Source of the DNA: Ancylobacter pratisalsi
GTDB lineage: Bacteria; Pseudomonadota; Alphaproteobacteria; Rhizobiales; Xanthobacteraceae
Length of the DNA stretch: 64,000 nucleotides
Direction: 5' to 3'
Assembly (NCBI RefSeq): GCF_010669125.1
Contig: NZ_CP048630.1
Span: forward strand, 4,460,001-4,524,000
A program made the translations under genes and the position numbers. Under the pieces are notes generated by a model, which saw only the letters and a program-made list of their open reading frames with translations, was not told where the DNA came from and did no database searches. This document shows, in pieces, positions 8,638-17,606 of the stretch; positions within the stretch are counted from its first letter, which is position 1, and each line of letters begins with the position of its first letter.

Positions 8638-9402
8638 TCAGTTGATCGGGAACGGGAAGTACTTGGCGTTGATCTTGGCGTAGGTGCCGTCCGCCTGGAT
8701 CTCCTTGATCGCCTTGTTCAGCATCTCGCGCAGTTCGTTGTCGTCCTGCCGCACGGCGATGCCGGTGCCGTCCGGATTGACGCCGGGCAGATCGGGGCTG
8801 ATGAACTTGCAGCACTTGCCGGCGTCGGTCTTCTCCAGCCACTCATAGAGCACGAACTTGTCGGCCAGCACCGCGTCCAGCCGGCCGGAGGCGAGGTCGG
8901 CATTGGCCTCGTCCTGCGTGGGATAGAGCTTGATGTCGGAGCCCTTGTACTTGTCTTCGAGATAGGTCGCGCCCGTGGTCGAGGACTGCGCGCCGATCAG
9001 CTTGCCCTTCAGCGCTTCCGGCGAAATGTCGGTGATCTTGGTGTCCTTCGGCGCGATGAAATTGCCCGGCGTCAGGTAGTAGGGAATGGTGAAAGCCACC
9101 TTCTCCTTGCGCTCGTCGGTGATCGACATGGAGGCGACGATGGCGTCGTACTTCTTGGCCAGCAGCGCGGGGATGATGCCGTCCCAGTCCTGCGCCACGA
9201 AGGTGCACTCGACCTTCATCTTCTCGCACAGCGCCTTGGCGATATCGATGTCGAAGCCGACAAGCTGCCCGCTGGTGTCGACCGAGTTGAAGGGCGGGTA
9301 GGCACCCTCGGTGCCGATGCGCACCTTCTTGATCTCGGCATGGGCAACACCGGCGCCGATGGCAAGGGCGGCGGCCGTGGCAAGTATCGTCACGATTTTC
9401 AT
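8638..9402 (-). CDS. Polar amino-acid ABC transporter substrate-binding protein
   Basis: 254-residue periplasmic protein of the family-3 (HisJ/ArtJ/lysine-arginine-ornithine) binding proteins. Signal peptide 1-22 (VAHA-E). Mature signatures are IGTEGAYPPFN, FDIDIAKALCEKM, WDGIIPALLAKKYDAI and the ligand-contact stretch SMSITDERKEKVAFT. No permease or ATPase gene lies next to it, so it must share a transporter encoded elsewhere. Neighbour of the DadA-like flavoprotein gene. Basic amino acids are the likeliest ligands, by family resemblance only. Confidence 0.9.
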   Translation of the reverse strand: MKIVTILATAAALAIGAGVAHAEIKKVRIGTEGAYPPFNSVDTSGQLVGFDIDIAKALCEKMKVECTFVAQDWDGIIPALLAKKYDAIVASMSITDERKEKVAFTIPYYLTPGNFIAPKDTKITDISPEALKGKLIGAQSSTTGATYLEDKYKGSDIKLYPTQDEANADLASGRLDAVLADKFVLYEWLEKTDAGKCCKFISPDLPGVNPDGTGIAVRQDDNELREMLNKAIKEIQADGTYAKINAKYFPFPIN

Positions 9403-9531
9403 TGGAAGGTCCCTGTTGCTGCCCAGGTTGCCACCCGGGTCTAGGGACCAAGGCTAGGCGCGTGCCGACGCGGAGGCAATCGGCACTTCCGCTACCCTTT
9501 CGTCGAGGCCCGCCCCATGGGCGCGGCGCGC

Positions 9532-10545
9532 TCAGAAGTGGCTGAAGCTGCCCTGCCCCACCGGCAGTGGTGCGCCGAGAGCGTCCCGCACCATCAGGCC
9601 CTCGCCCGCAAAAGTCCGCCCGATCACGGCGGTGCCGATGCCGCTGGCGGTCGCGGTGGCGGCGAAGGTGTCGAGCTGCTCGTCGGCCATCACCGCCAGA
9701 ATCTCATAGTCGTCGCCACCCGTCAGCGCGGTCACCATGAGTTCAGGCTCGGCGGCTATCGCTGCGCGCGCGGCGACGCTCAGCGGCACACGCGCCGCCT
9801 CGATCTCGCCGCCGACGCCGGACGCTGCGAGCATCTTGGCCAGATCCCCCACCAGTCCGTCGGAGACATCCATCGCCGCGCTGGCGCAGCGGCGCAGCGC
9901 GCCGGCCAGTGCCAGGCGCGGGCGCGGGTGCAGGTAGCGATCGGCGAGAAAGGCGCGCTCGTCCGGGGCGAGCGCCTTGAAGCCGGGCCGGTCGGGCGCG
10001 AGACGCAGCGCAAGCCCCAGCGCCGCGTCGCCGATGGTGCCGGTGACCACGATCGCCTGCCCCGCCGGCGCGCTGGCGCGTTTCACCATGCTTCCCGTCG
10101 GCACCGCGCCCACGGCGGTGATGGAGATCGTCAACGGGCCATCGGTGCGCACCGTGTCGCCGCCCAGCAGCGGGGCGCCATAGTCGCTGGCGTCCTCGCC
10201 AAGGCCCGTGGCGAAGGCTTCCAGCGCCGCGCTCGACATATCGGCAGGAATGGCAATGGCCAGCAGAATACCCAGCGGCCTCGCCCCCTTGGCGGCGAGG
10301 TCCGACAGGTTGACCCGCAACGCCTTGCGCGCGACCGAGCCGGGCGCGTCGTCGGCGAAAAAATGGACGCCCGCGACCAGCGCGTCCTTCGTGAGCACCA
10401 GTTCATGGCCCGGCGGCACGGCGAGAAGTGCCGCGTCGTCCTTCAGGCCCAGCGCGCCGGGATGTCGGGCAATCGGCTCGAAAAGCCGGGCGATCAGCGC
10501 GTCCTCTCCGGACATTCTTGCCTCTCCGGAACCGCCCGTGCTCAT
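9532..10545 (-). CDS. thiL: Thiamine-monophosphate kinase
   Basis: 337-residue AIR-synthase-fold kinase making thiamine diphosphate from thiamine phosphate. Signatures: LGLKDDAALL near 37-46, KDALVAGVHFF, NLSDLAAKGARPLG, the GGDTVRTDGPLTISITAVG strand and AMDVSDGLVGDLAKML. ATG 10545 has GAGGAGAGG just upstream, embedded at the nusB stop; a second ATG at 10515 with a good ribosome binding site is possible. It is the last gene of the glyA-to-thiL run; nusB-thiL adjacency is widespread. Confidence 0.95.
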   Translation of the reverse strand: MSTGGSGEARMSGEDALIARLFEPIARHPGALGLKDDAALLAVPPGHELVLTKDALVAGVHFFADDAPGSVARKALRVNLSDLAAKGARPLGILLAIAIPADMSSAALEAFATGLGEDASDYGAPLLGGDTVRTDGPLTISITAVGAVPTGSMVKRASAPAGQAIVVTGTIGDAALGLALRLAPDRPGFKALAPDERAFLADRYLHPRPRLALAGALRRCASAAMDVSDGLVGDLAKMLAASGVGGEIEAARVPLSVAARAAIAAEPELMVTALTGGDDYEILAVMADEQLDTFAATATASGIGTAVIGRTFAGEGLMVRDALGAPLPVGQGSFSHF

Positions 10546-10554
10546 CGCCTCTCC

Positions 10555-11049
10555 TCAGCCGGTGAATTCGCTGGGCCGGTGCTCACGCGCCAGCCCATCC
10601 AGAACGGCATTCACCATGCCGGTTTCCTCGCGATCAAGAAAGGCCGCGGCGACATTCACATACTCGGCCACCACGACGCGGGCCGGCACGTCGGGCCGGG
10701 AGGCCAGCTCATAGGCACCCGCGCGCAGCACGGCGCGCAGCACGGTTTCAATGCGCTTGAGCGGCCAACCGCGCACCAGCGCGGCATCGAGCACCGGGTC
10801 GATGGTGCGCTGCTCCTGCACCACCCCGCCGACGATGTCCCGGAACAGGGTGACGTCGGCGCTGGCGATCTCGTCGCCCTCGATCTCGCGCCCGATCCAG
10901 TGGCTCTCGAACTGGGCGAGGATTTCCGGCAGCGGGGTCGCCGCGACATCCATCTGGTAGAGCGCCTGCACGGCGTTGAGCCGCGCCGCGCTCTTGCGCA
11001 GCGGCTTGTGGTTGACCGGCTTGGTGCCGGTCGGTTTGGTGCTGGCCAT
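10555..11049 (-). CDS. nusB: Transcription antitermination factor NusB
   Basis: 164-residue all-helical RNA-binding protein. It joins NusE (S10) on boxA RNA during rRNA antitermination. Signatures: RLNAVQALYQMDVA near 23-36, LFRDIVGGVVQEQ, VLRAVLRAGAYELASRPDVP and the C-terminal VVAEYVNVAAAFLDREETGMVNAVLD. It starts six bases after the ribH stop, the usual ribH-nusB coupling. Confidence 0.95.
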   Translation of the reverse strand: MASTKPTGTKPVNHKPLRKSAARLNAVQALYQMDVAATPLPEILAQFESHWIGREIEGDEIASADVTLFRDIVGGVVQEQRTIDPVLDAALVRGWPLKRIETVLRAVLRAGAYELASRPDVPARVVVAEYVNVAAAFLDREETGMVNAVLDGLAREHRPSEFTG

Positions 11050-11055
11050 GATGGG

Positions 11056-11547
11056 CTACCTTACCCGTCGCTTCAGGCGCACCAGCGTCAGCGCCGCCTG
11101 CACCGCGCCGCCGCCCTTGTCACCTTCGCTGACCCGGGCACGCGCCCAGGCCTGCTCGTCATTCTCGACGGTGAGGATGCCATTGCCGATCGGCAGCCCG
11201 CGCGCGACCGACAGGTCCATGATGGCGCGCGAGGATTCGCCGGCGACGATCTCGAAATGATAGGTCTCGCCGCGCACCACGCAGCCCAGCGCCACGACCG
11301 CGTCGTAAGGCCGGCCGGCGTTTGCGGCCGCGTCGGCGGCAATGACGATGGCGGCGGGAATTTCCAGCGCGCCGGGCACCGTCACCAGATCGGGCGCGAT
11401 GCCTTCCGATTCCAGGGCCTTGCGGGCGCCGGCGAGCAGCTCGTCGGCAATGTCGTCATAGAACCGGGCCTCGACGATAAGCACACGCGCCCCGTCGAGC
11501 GGAGCGGGCGGAACATCGGACGCACGGGGCGGGCGGGGGCTCGCCAT
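11056..11547 (-). CDS. ribH: 6,7-dimethyl-8-ribityllumazine synthase
   Basis: 163-residue lumazine synthase, the penultimate riboflavin step, condensing the ribityl-uracil intermediate with dihydroxybutanone phosphate. Signatures: [16 protein letters not shown] near 26-41, [26 protein letters not shown] with the catalytic His, and [21 protein letters not shown] 11547 (MASPRPP) is preferred over an upstream in-frame start because GAGG precedes it at proper spacing and the upstream extension overlaps ribE. Confidence 0.95.
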   Translation of the reverse strand: MASPRPPRASDVPPAPLDGARVLIVEARFYDDIADELLAGARKALESEGIAPDLVTVPGALEIPAAIVIAADAAANAGRPYDAVVALGCVVRGETYHFEIVAGESSRAIMDLSVARGLPIGNGILTVENDEQAWARARVSEGDKGGGAVQAALTLVRLKRRVR

Positions 11548-11590
11548 GGGTAAACCTCGCGAAACTGGTTGGGCCGACGACGTACAAGCC

Positions 11591-12181
11591 TCAGCGGAAC
11601 TCCGCAAGCCGCGCGGCGTAGCGGGCCATCATGTCGACTTCGATATTGACACGCCCGCCGGGGTGCACGTCGCCCCAGCTTGTGTGCGCCAGCGTGTGGG
11701 GAATGAGCAGGCAGGTGAAGCGCGCGCCGTCCACCTCGTTCACCGTCAGCGAGGTGCCGTCCAGCGTCACCGAGCCCTTGGGCGCGATGAAGCGCGCCAG
11801 TTCGGCGGGGGCCTCGAAGGTGAAGCGCGTGGTCTCGCCAAGGTCCTCGCGCGCCACCACGGTGGCAACGCCGTCCACATGGCCCTGCACGATATGCCCA
11901 CCCAGTTCGTCGCCGATCTTCAGCGCGCGCTCCAGGTTCACCCGGTGCCCCTCGCCCCATGAACCCGCCGTGGTGACGGCGAGCGTCTCGGGGGCGGCCT
12001 CGACATCGAAGCTGTCGGTGCCGGTGGACACCACCGTCAGGCACACCCCGGCGCAGGCGATGGAGGCGCCCAGCTCGATGGAGGACGGGTCATAGACGGA
12101 GGCGATGGTCAGCCGGCGCACGTCATTGCGCGGCACGACGGTTCGGATGGTGCCGATATCGGTAACGATCCCGGTAAACAT
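11591..12181 (-). CDS. ribE: Riboflavin synthase alpha subunit
   Basis: 196-residue enzyme that dismutates two lumazines into riboflavin. Two tandem lumazine-binding repeats are visible: [10 protein letters not shown] with [10 protein letters not shown] (residues 1-95), then [12 protein letters not shown] with SLTVNEVDG (about 96-190). Length is typical. The ATG at 12181 lies one base after the ribD stop, so translation is coupled. Confidence 0.95.
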   Translation of the reverse strand: MFTGIVTDIGTIRTVVPRNDVRRLTIASVYDPSSIELGASIACAGVCLTVVSTGTDSFDVEAAPETLAVTTAGSWGEGHRVNLERALKIGDELGGHIVQGHVDGVATVVAREDLGETTRFTFEAPAELARFIAPKGSVTLDGTSLTVNEVDGARFTCLLIPHTLAHTSWGDVHPGGRVNIEVDMMARYAARLAEFR

Positions 12182-12182
12182 G

Positions 12183-13295
12183 TCAGCGGCGCCTCATGAT
12201 GGATAGCCGGTCCGGCCCGTGGCGTTCCGTCTCGGCGAGAAGAAAATAGTGATTGAGGGCCGCCAGCGGCAGCCCCTCCAGCGCGTCGATGGCGCCATCG
12301 CCCAATTGCACCGGTGCCTCGAACAGCGCGCAGGCATCGACCAGCCCGGCGCGCAGGAAGGCGCCCGCGACGCGCGGACCGGCTTCCACCATCACCCGCG
12401 TGAGGCCGCGCAGCGCCAGCAGGCGCGCCGTCTCGTCGAGGTCGAGCCCGCCCTGCCCGCCGCGCCCGACGCGCATGACCTCCACACCGCGCTCGTTCAG
12501 CGCCCGCTCTGCCTCGGCCGGCGCGTCCTCGCCCGCGATCACCCATAGCGGGGCGACATCAAGGCTCCCCAGCAGCGCGCTGTCCGGCGGCAGACGCAGC
12601 CCGCTGTCCAGCACCACGCGCAGCGGCGAGCGTTCTTCCATGCCCGGCAGGCGGCAGGTGAGAAGGGGATCGTCCGCCAGCACCGTCCCGATGCCGGTCA
12701 GCACCGCGTCATGGGTCGCCCGCATCAGGTGCACCCGCGCGCGGGTGGCGGAGCCTGTGATCACCACCGGACGGCGCCCGGCAAGGCCCACCTTGCCATC
12801 GGCCGACACCGCCATCTTCAGCAGGATGTGCGGGCGGCCCTGCGTGACCCGGCGGATATGGCCGGCATGGGCGATCAGCGCCTCCCCGGCCCCGGCCCCG
12901 ACATCCACCCGGATTCCGGCGTCACGCAACAGGGCGAAGCCCCGGCCGGACACCCGCACATCCGGGTCCCCGATCGCGGCGACCACGCGGGCAATGCCCG
13001 ATGCGCGGATGGCATCGACGCAGGGGGGCGTGCGGCCGTGATGCGAGCACGGCTCCAGCGTCACATAAAGCGTCGCGCCCCGTGCGCCCTCACCGGCACG
13101 CGCCAGCGCCTGCGGTTCGGCATGGGGGCGTCCGCCCTTCGCCGTCCAGCCGCGCGCCAGCACCACCGGCCCGGCCGCGTCCTCGCGCACCACCACCGCC
13201 CCGACCGCCGGATTGGGCCAGGTATGGCCGATCTCGCGGCGCCCCACGCAGAGCGCCGCGCCCATCAGCGCTTCATCGGTGGCCGTGTGGTCCAT
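12183..13295 (-). CDS. ribD: Bifunctional riboflavin biosynthesis deaminase/reductase
   Basis: 370-residue two-domain enzyme acting on the GTP-cyclohydrolase II product. N-terminal deaminase: zinc ligands in GGRPHAEPQAL and TLEPCSHHGRTPPC. C-terminal reductase (from about residue 150): LKMAVSADGKVG, ITGSATRARVHLMRATHDAVLTGIGTVLADDP and the VMVEAGPRVAGAFL segment. ATG 13295 is chosen; an upstream TTG would add ten residues and overlap the nrdR stop. Part of the nrdR-ribDEH-nusB-thiL run. Confidence 0.95.
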   Translation of the reverse strand: MDHTATDEALMGAALCVGRREIGHTWPNPAVGAVVVREDAAGPVVLARGWTAKGGRPHAEPQALARAGEGARGATLYVTLEPCSHHGRTPPCVDAIRASGIARVVAAIGDPDVRVSGRGFALLRDAGIRVDVGAGAGEALIAHAGHIRRVTQGRPHILLKMAVSADGKVGLAGRRPVVITGSATRARVHLMRATHDAVLTGIGTVLADDPLLTCRLPGMEERSPLRVVLDSGLRLPPDSALLGSLDVAPLWVIAGEDAPAEAERALNERGVEVMRVGRGGQGGLDLDETARLLALRGLTRVMVEAGPRVAGAFLRAGLVDACALFEAPVQLGDGAIDALEGLPLAALNHYFLLAETERHGPDRLSIMRRR

Positions 13296-13321
13296 AGGTT
13301 CATTCCCCGCGCCGGGCGGGC

Positions 13322-13852
13322 TCAATCATCGTTTTCGGCCGGATCGGGCGCGCGCCGCAATGCCTTGGCGACGCGCATCTCTTCGATAATGGCCTCGCCC
13401 GGGCGCGCGTCCAGCTCGCCGAGCAGGGTCTCGAAATCCTTGGCCTCGCGGAAATTGCGGTAGACCGAGGCAAAACGCACATAGGCGACGTCGTCGAGCT
13501 GCTTCAGGCTCTCCATCACCCGCTCGCCGATGGTCTCGGACGTGATCTCGCTCTCGCCCATGCTCTCCAGCCGCCGCACTAGGCCGGAGACCAGCCGTTC
13601 GATACGCTCGGGTTCCACGGGGCGCTTGCGGAGCGCGACCTCGATCGAACGGGCCAGCTTGTCGCGGTCGAACGGCACCCGCCGCCCGGATCGCTTGAGC
13701 ACGGTCAGTTCGCGCAGCTGCACGCGTTCGAAGGTGGTGAAGCGGCCGCCGCAATCGGGGCAGATGCGGCGGCGGCGTATGGCGGCGCTGTCCTCGGTGG
13801 GACGGGAGTCCTTCACCTGGGTGTCGAGACTCCCGCAATAGGGACAGCGCAT
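13322..13852 (-). CDS. nrdR: Transcriptional repressor NrdR
   Basis: 176-residue repressor of ribonucleotide-reductase genes. N-terminal zinc ribbon uses Cys3, Cys6, Cys31 and Cys34 (CPYCGS, CPDCGG); the ATP-cone follows ([20 protein letters not shown] near 52-71), ending with [13 protein letters not shown]. The C-terminus is about 20 residues longer than in E. coli and charged. It begins nine bases after the glyA stop; glyA-nrdR-rib order is conserved in alphaproteobacteria. Confidence 0.96.
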   Translation of the reverse strand: MRCPYCGSLDTQVKDSRPTEDSAAIRRRRICPDCGGRFTTFERVQLRELTVLKRSGRRVPFDRDKLARSIEVALRKRPVEPERIERLVSGLVRRLESMGESEITSETIGERVMESLKQLDDVAYVRFASVYRNFREAKDFETLLGELDARPGEAIIEEMRVAKALRRAPDPAENDD

Positions 13853-13861
13853 GTCGTTACC

Positions 13862-15169
13862 TCAGCTGTAGATCGGGAATCGGTCCAGTAAGGTCTTCAC
13901 CTTCTCACGCACAGCGGCTTCGACAAGGCTGTCCTCGTCGGTGCCCTTCTGCGACAGCACCTCCAGCACTTCGGCGATCATGTCGCCGACCTGCTGGAAC
14001 TCCGCAACGCCGAAGCCGCGCGTGGTGCCGGCCGGGGTGCCAAGGCGCACGCCGGAGGTCACCATCGGCTTCTCTGGGTCGAAGGGAATGCCGTTCTTGT
14101 TGCAGGTGATGTGGGCCCGCCCGAGCGCGATTTCCGACACCTTGCCGGTCAGCTTCTTGGGCCGAAGGTCCACCAGCATCAGGTGCGTGTCCGTGCCGCC
14201 GGAGACGATCTCGAAACCGTGGCCCTTCAGGTTTTCCGCAAGCGCCTTAGCGTTTTCGACGACGTTCTTCGCGTAAATCTTGAACTCAGGCTGCAGCGCC
14301 TCGCCGAACGCGACCGCCTTGGCGGCGATCACATGCATCAGCGGGCCGCCCTGGGTGCCGGGGAAGATCGCGGAGTTGAACTTCTTGGCCAGGTCCTCGT
14401 CATTGGTGAGGATCATGCCACCGCGCGGGCCACGCAGGGTCTTGTGGGTCGTGGTGGTGGTCACATGCGCGTGCGGCACCGGGTTGGGGTGCACCCCGCC
14501 CGCCACCAGCCCGGCGAAATGGGCCATGTCGACCATCAGATAGGCGCCGACCGAATCGGCGATGGCGCGCATCTTCGCGAAGTCGATGTGGCGCGGATAG
14601 GCGGAGCCACCGGCGATGATCACCTTCGGCTTGTGCTGGTCGGCGAGCTGGGCGACCTCTTCATAGTCGATGCGCTGGTCGTCGCGGCGCACGCTGTAGG
14701 GCACCGGCTTGAACCACTTGCCCGAAAGGCTCACCGGCGCGCCGTGGGTCAGGTGACCGCCGGCGGCGAGGTTGAGGCCGAGGAAGGTATCGCCCGGCTG
14801 CATCAGCGCGAAGAACACGGCGGTGTTCGCCTGCGCGCCCGAATGGGGCTGCACATTGGCGAAATCCGCGCCGAACAGCTTCTTGGCGCGGTCGATCGCG
14901 AGCTGCTCGGCCACGTCCACGAACTGGCAGCCGCCATAATAGCGCCGGCCGGGATAGCCCTCGGCGTATTTGTTGGTGAGCACCGAACCCTGCGCTTCCA
15001 GCACCGCCCGGGAAACGATGTTCTCCGAGGCGATCAGCTCGATCTCGTCGCGCTGGCGGCCGAGTTCGGCGTCGATCGCGCCGGCGAGTTCCGGATCGGT
15101 CTCGGCGAGCGTGGCCGAGAAGAAGCGATTGCGGGTAGTACTGGAAGAAGCGTGGGCTTCGGACGACAT
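13862..15169 (-). CDS. glyA: Serine hydroxymethyltransferase
   Basis: 435-residue PLP enzyme interconverting serine and glycine with tetrahydrofolate, the main one-carbon source. The PLP lysine lies in [16 protein letters not shown]; other signatures are [26 protein letters not shown] and [15 protein letters not shown]. The first ~18 residues ([18 protein letters not shown]) are a variable extension. First gene of the minus-strand folate/flavin operon. The ~280 bases upstream (15170-15453) contain no gene; I found no recognisable riboswitch there. Confidence 0.96.
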   Translation of the reverse strand: MSSEAHASSSTTRNRFFSATLAETDPELAGAIDAELGRQRDEIELIASENIVSRAVLEAQGSVLTNKYAEGYPGRRYYGGCQFVDVAEQLAIDRAKKLFGADFANVQPHSGAQANTAVFFALMQPGDTFLGLNLAAGGHLTHGAPVSLSGKWFKPVPYSVRRDDQRIDYEEVAQLADQHKPKVIIAGGSAYPRHIDFAKMRAIADSVGAYLMVDMAHFAGLVAGGVHPNPVPHAHVTTTTTHKTLRGPRGGMILTNDEDLAKKFNSAIFPGTQGGPLMHVIAAKAVAFGEALQPEFKIYAKNVVENAKALAENLKGHGFEIVSGGTDTHLMLVDLRPKKLTGKVSEIALGRAHITCNKNGIPFDPEKPMVTSGVRLGTPAGTTRGFGVAEFQQVGDMIAEVLEVLSQKGTDEDSLVEAAVREKVKTLLDRFPIYS

Positions 15170-15453
15170 TGACCGGCCTCCCTGGGCGGTGGCGACGCCT
15201 CGCGGCCAGCCTCATGCCAGCCGTGGGGATTCAAGGCCGGTCGCTTAGCACAGCACCCGCAGCCTTTCAAAGCATGCGGCCGCAGGGCAGTGTCCCGGTT
15301 TGAACATTCATCGCAGAACGTGTGCCGGCGCCGCGCCTTACCGCCGGCCGAAGCGGCCCCCTGTTGCCACACGACTCAGTCGGGCGACGTTGGCGTGGGG
15401 CCGCAAGGGATCCCCGGACGCGGCGCGCCCATCTACCGCAGGGGGCGTGACCG

Positions 15454-16350
15454 CTACGGCGTGAGGGCGTGAATTTCCGCGATGTAGCCGCCCGGAAAGC
15501 GGACCATCGCCGAAACCCGCCCCTGCGACTCGAACGGCTCGACCAGCACGCTCGCGCCCGAGGCGGTCGCCTTCGCCAGCGTCGCCGGCAGGTTCTCGAC
15601 CTCGTAGCCGGTGGTCTCGTACCCGTAGGGAAAGGGCAGATGCCCGTTGGTGATCAGCAACGTCATCCGGCCGAACGGCGAGACAATCCGCATCCGGCGA
15701 TAGCGGCTTCCGGCGTCTCCCACCTCGATGCCCGGCGCCGCCTTCTCGTCGGAAACCACCTCGCCCTTCGCGAAGGACAGGAAGTCCTTCACGAAAGCCT
15801 CCTGCGCATCCGCGGACAGATAGACGCGGTTCTCGGGAACGGCCCGGAAGGCGGGGTAGTCGGGCACCTTGTTGTGCACATAGAGCTGCATGTTGACGCC
15901 GCCTGGCCACTGGATCACCGCATCGCGGCCGATCGCGTCGGGGAACGCGTCGACCAGCACGCTGGCGCCGGCCTCGCGCGCAGAGGCCAGCGCGCCGTCG
16001 AGGTCCTTCACCAGATAGCCGGTGCGCTCGGCTCCGAACGGATAGGGAATCGGGGTCTTGAAACCGAACAGCGAGACCGTCCCCACCGGGGTCTGGATCA
16101 GCTGGCTGGTGGTGCGGCTGGGCGTCGGCGTGACAGTGGCGACGACCTGCCTGGTCGTGGTGCCGCCGAAAGTTGCCAGGAAGCTCGTCGTGAACGCATC
16201 GACATCCGCCGGATCAACATAGACATGGGTGGTGTCGTACTGCGGCGCCACGGCGGGGGAACCGTTCGCGGCAGAGGCCTTCGCCGGCAGGGCGCCCAGG
16301 CTCAGCAACGCAGCGAGGAAGGCAACGGAGAACAGCGACGTGGTGCGCAT
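15454..16350 (-). CDS. Secreted protein with two VOC (glyoxalase-like) domains
   Basis: 298-residue protein with a signal peptide (1-27, LPAKASA) and two repeated glyoxalase-like halves, about 38-170 and 175-298. Both halves carry the same core: IPYPFGAERTGYLVKDLDGALA and LPFPYGYETTGYEVENLPATLA, each followed by ASVLV-(D/E)-(A/P)F, and end in VIQWPGGVNMQLYVH and VRFPGGYIAEIH. VOC proteins bind metals for glyoxalase, dioxygenase or resistance roles; periplasmic examples are uncommon and I cannot name the substrate. AAAGGA precedes ATG 16350. Divergent from the deacetylase gene at 16574. Confidence 0.75.
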   Translation of the reverse strand: MRTTSLFSVAFLAALLSLGALPAKASAANGSPAVAPQYDTTHVYVDPADVDAFTTSFLATFGGTTTRQVVATVTPTPSRTTSQLIQTPVGTVSLFGFKTPIPYPFGAERTGYLVKDLDGALASAREAGASVLVDAFPDAIGRDAVIQWPGGVNMQLYVHNKVPDYPAFRAVPENRVYLSADAQEAFVKDFLSFAKGEVVSDEKAAPGIEVGDAGSRYRRMRIVSPFGRMTLLITNGHLPFPYGYETTGYEVENLPATLAKATASGASVLVEPFESQGRVSAMVRFPGGYIAEIHALTP

Positions 16351-16573
16351 CGACGGGTCCTTTTCACGAAAGAGCCGCCGCGAGCGGCGTTGACGAGGAC
16401 CGCTATCCGACGCTCCGCCCCCCGGCTTGAAGACACGCACGGTATTTTGTCGAAACAACCGGTCGCGCCTGCCAATGCCGACGCCAGTGGCCGGATGACA
16501 CGGCGCCCGCCCCTCGCTTATGGTTCCGCGCCGCCCGATCGCCACTCCCCCACCCGCAACACCCGGACGCCCG

Positions 16574-17602
16574 ATGCAGATCATCCATTCGCCGCGCCAT
16601 CTCGGCCATTCCGGCCATGTCGAGCTCATGAACGGGCGCGTCGTCCCGGCCTTCGAGAAGCCGGAGCGGGTCGCGATGATCCTGCGGGCGGTGGGCGAGC
16701 GCCAGCTCGGGCCCTTCGTTGATCCGACCGCCCACGGCCTTGATCCTGTTCTCAAGGTCCACGACGAAGCCTTCATCCGCTTCCTCTCCACGGCCTGGCA
16801 GCAATGGACGGCGGACGGGCGCGACTTTCCCGCGCTGCCCAGCTTCTGGAAGGCGCCGGGCATGCGGGCCATCGAGCCGGACAACATCGACGGCAAGCTC
16901 GGCCATTTCTCCTTCGACGCCGGCTGCTGCATCGTCGCGGGCACCTGGGACGCGGTGCAGGCGGGTGCGGACATCGCGCTCACCGGCGTTGACCTGATCG
17001 CCGACGGCCAGCCCAACGCCTTCGCCCTGTGCCGCCCGCCCGGCCACCATGCCCATGCGGGCACGATGGGCGGCTATTGCTTCGTCAACAACGCCGCCGT
17101 CGCGGCGCAGTCCTTCCTCGACCGCGGCGCCGCGCGGGTGGCGGTGCTTGATGTCGACTACCACCACGGCAACGGCACGCAGTCGATCTTCTACGACCGC
17201 CCGGACGTGTTGGTGTGCAACATCCACGCTGATCCGATGCAGGAGTTCCCCTATTTCCTCGGCTACGCCGACGAAGCCGGCCAGGGCCCCGGCGAGGGCT
17301 TCAACGCCAATTTCCCGTTGCCCTGGGGCGCGGATTTCGAGGGCTGGGGCGCGGCGCTGGAGGCGGCGTGCGTGCTGGTGGCGGACTACGCGCCGGACGC
17401 GCTCATCGTTTCGCTCGGGGTCGACACCTACAAGGACGACCCGATCTCCCAGTTCCGGCTCGACAGCCCGGACTATCTGAAGATGGGCGCGCGCATCGCC
17501 AAGCTTGGCCTGCCCACGCTCGTCGTCATGGAAGGCGGCTACGCGGTGGAAGCGATCGGCATCAACGTCGCCAACACGCTGGAAGGGCTGCTTCAGGGCT
17601 GA
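16574..17602 (+). CDS. Histone-deacetylase-family enzyme, acetylpolyamine amidohydrolase-like
   Basis: 342-residue zinc hydrolase of the arginase/deacetylase fold. Catalytic His pair His158-His159 in RPPGHHAHAG, zinc ligands Asp195 and His197 in VLDVDYHHGNGT, third ligand in SLGVDTYKDDP and the transition-state Tyr in EGGYA. The N-terminal pattern (MQIIHSPRHLGHSG, then ELMNGRVVPAFEKPERV) resembles acetylpolyamine amidohydrolases more than AcuC proteins, so deacetylation of N-acetyl polyamines is the best guess. ATG 16574 is preferred over an in-frame start 18 codons upstream that adds a proline-rich stretch. Confidence 0.85.
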   Translation: MQIIHSPRHLGHSGHVELMNGRVVPAFEKPERVAMILRAVGERQLGPFVDPTAHGLDPVLKVHDEAFIRFLSTAWQQWTADGRDFPALPSFWKAPGMRAIEPDNIDGKLGHFSFDAGCCIVAGTWDAVQAGADIALTGVDLIADGQPNAFALCRPPGHHAHAGTMGGYCFVNNAAVAAQSFLDRGAARVAVLDVDYHHGNGTQSIFYDRPDVLVCNIHADPMQEFPYFLGYADEAGQGPGEGFNANFPLPWGADFEGWGAALEAACVLVADYAPDALIVSLGVDTYKDDPISQFRLDSPDYLKMGARIAKLGLPTLVVMEGGYAVEAIGINVANTLEGLLQG

Positions 17603-17606
17603 GGCG

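Noticed and set aside
9517..11553. Very long plus-strand open frame opposite thiL, nusB and ribH
   Set aside because: Arg/Gly/His-rich composition with no motif; it is the high-GC antisense shadow of three well supported minus-strand genes.
15170..15453. Possible glycine or SAM riboswitch upstream of glyA
   Set aside because: I looked for the paired conserved cores in the leader and could not find them.
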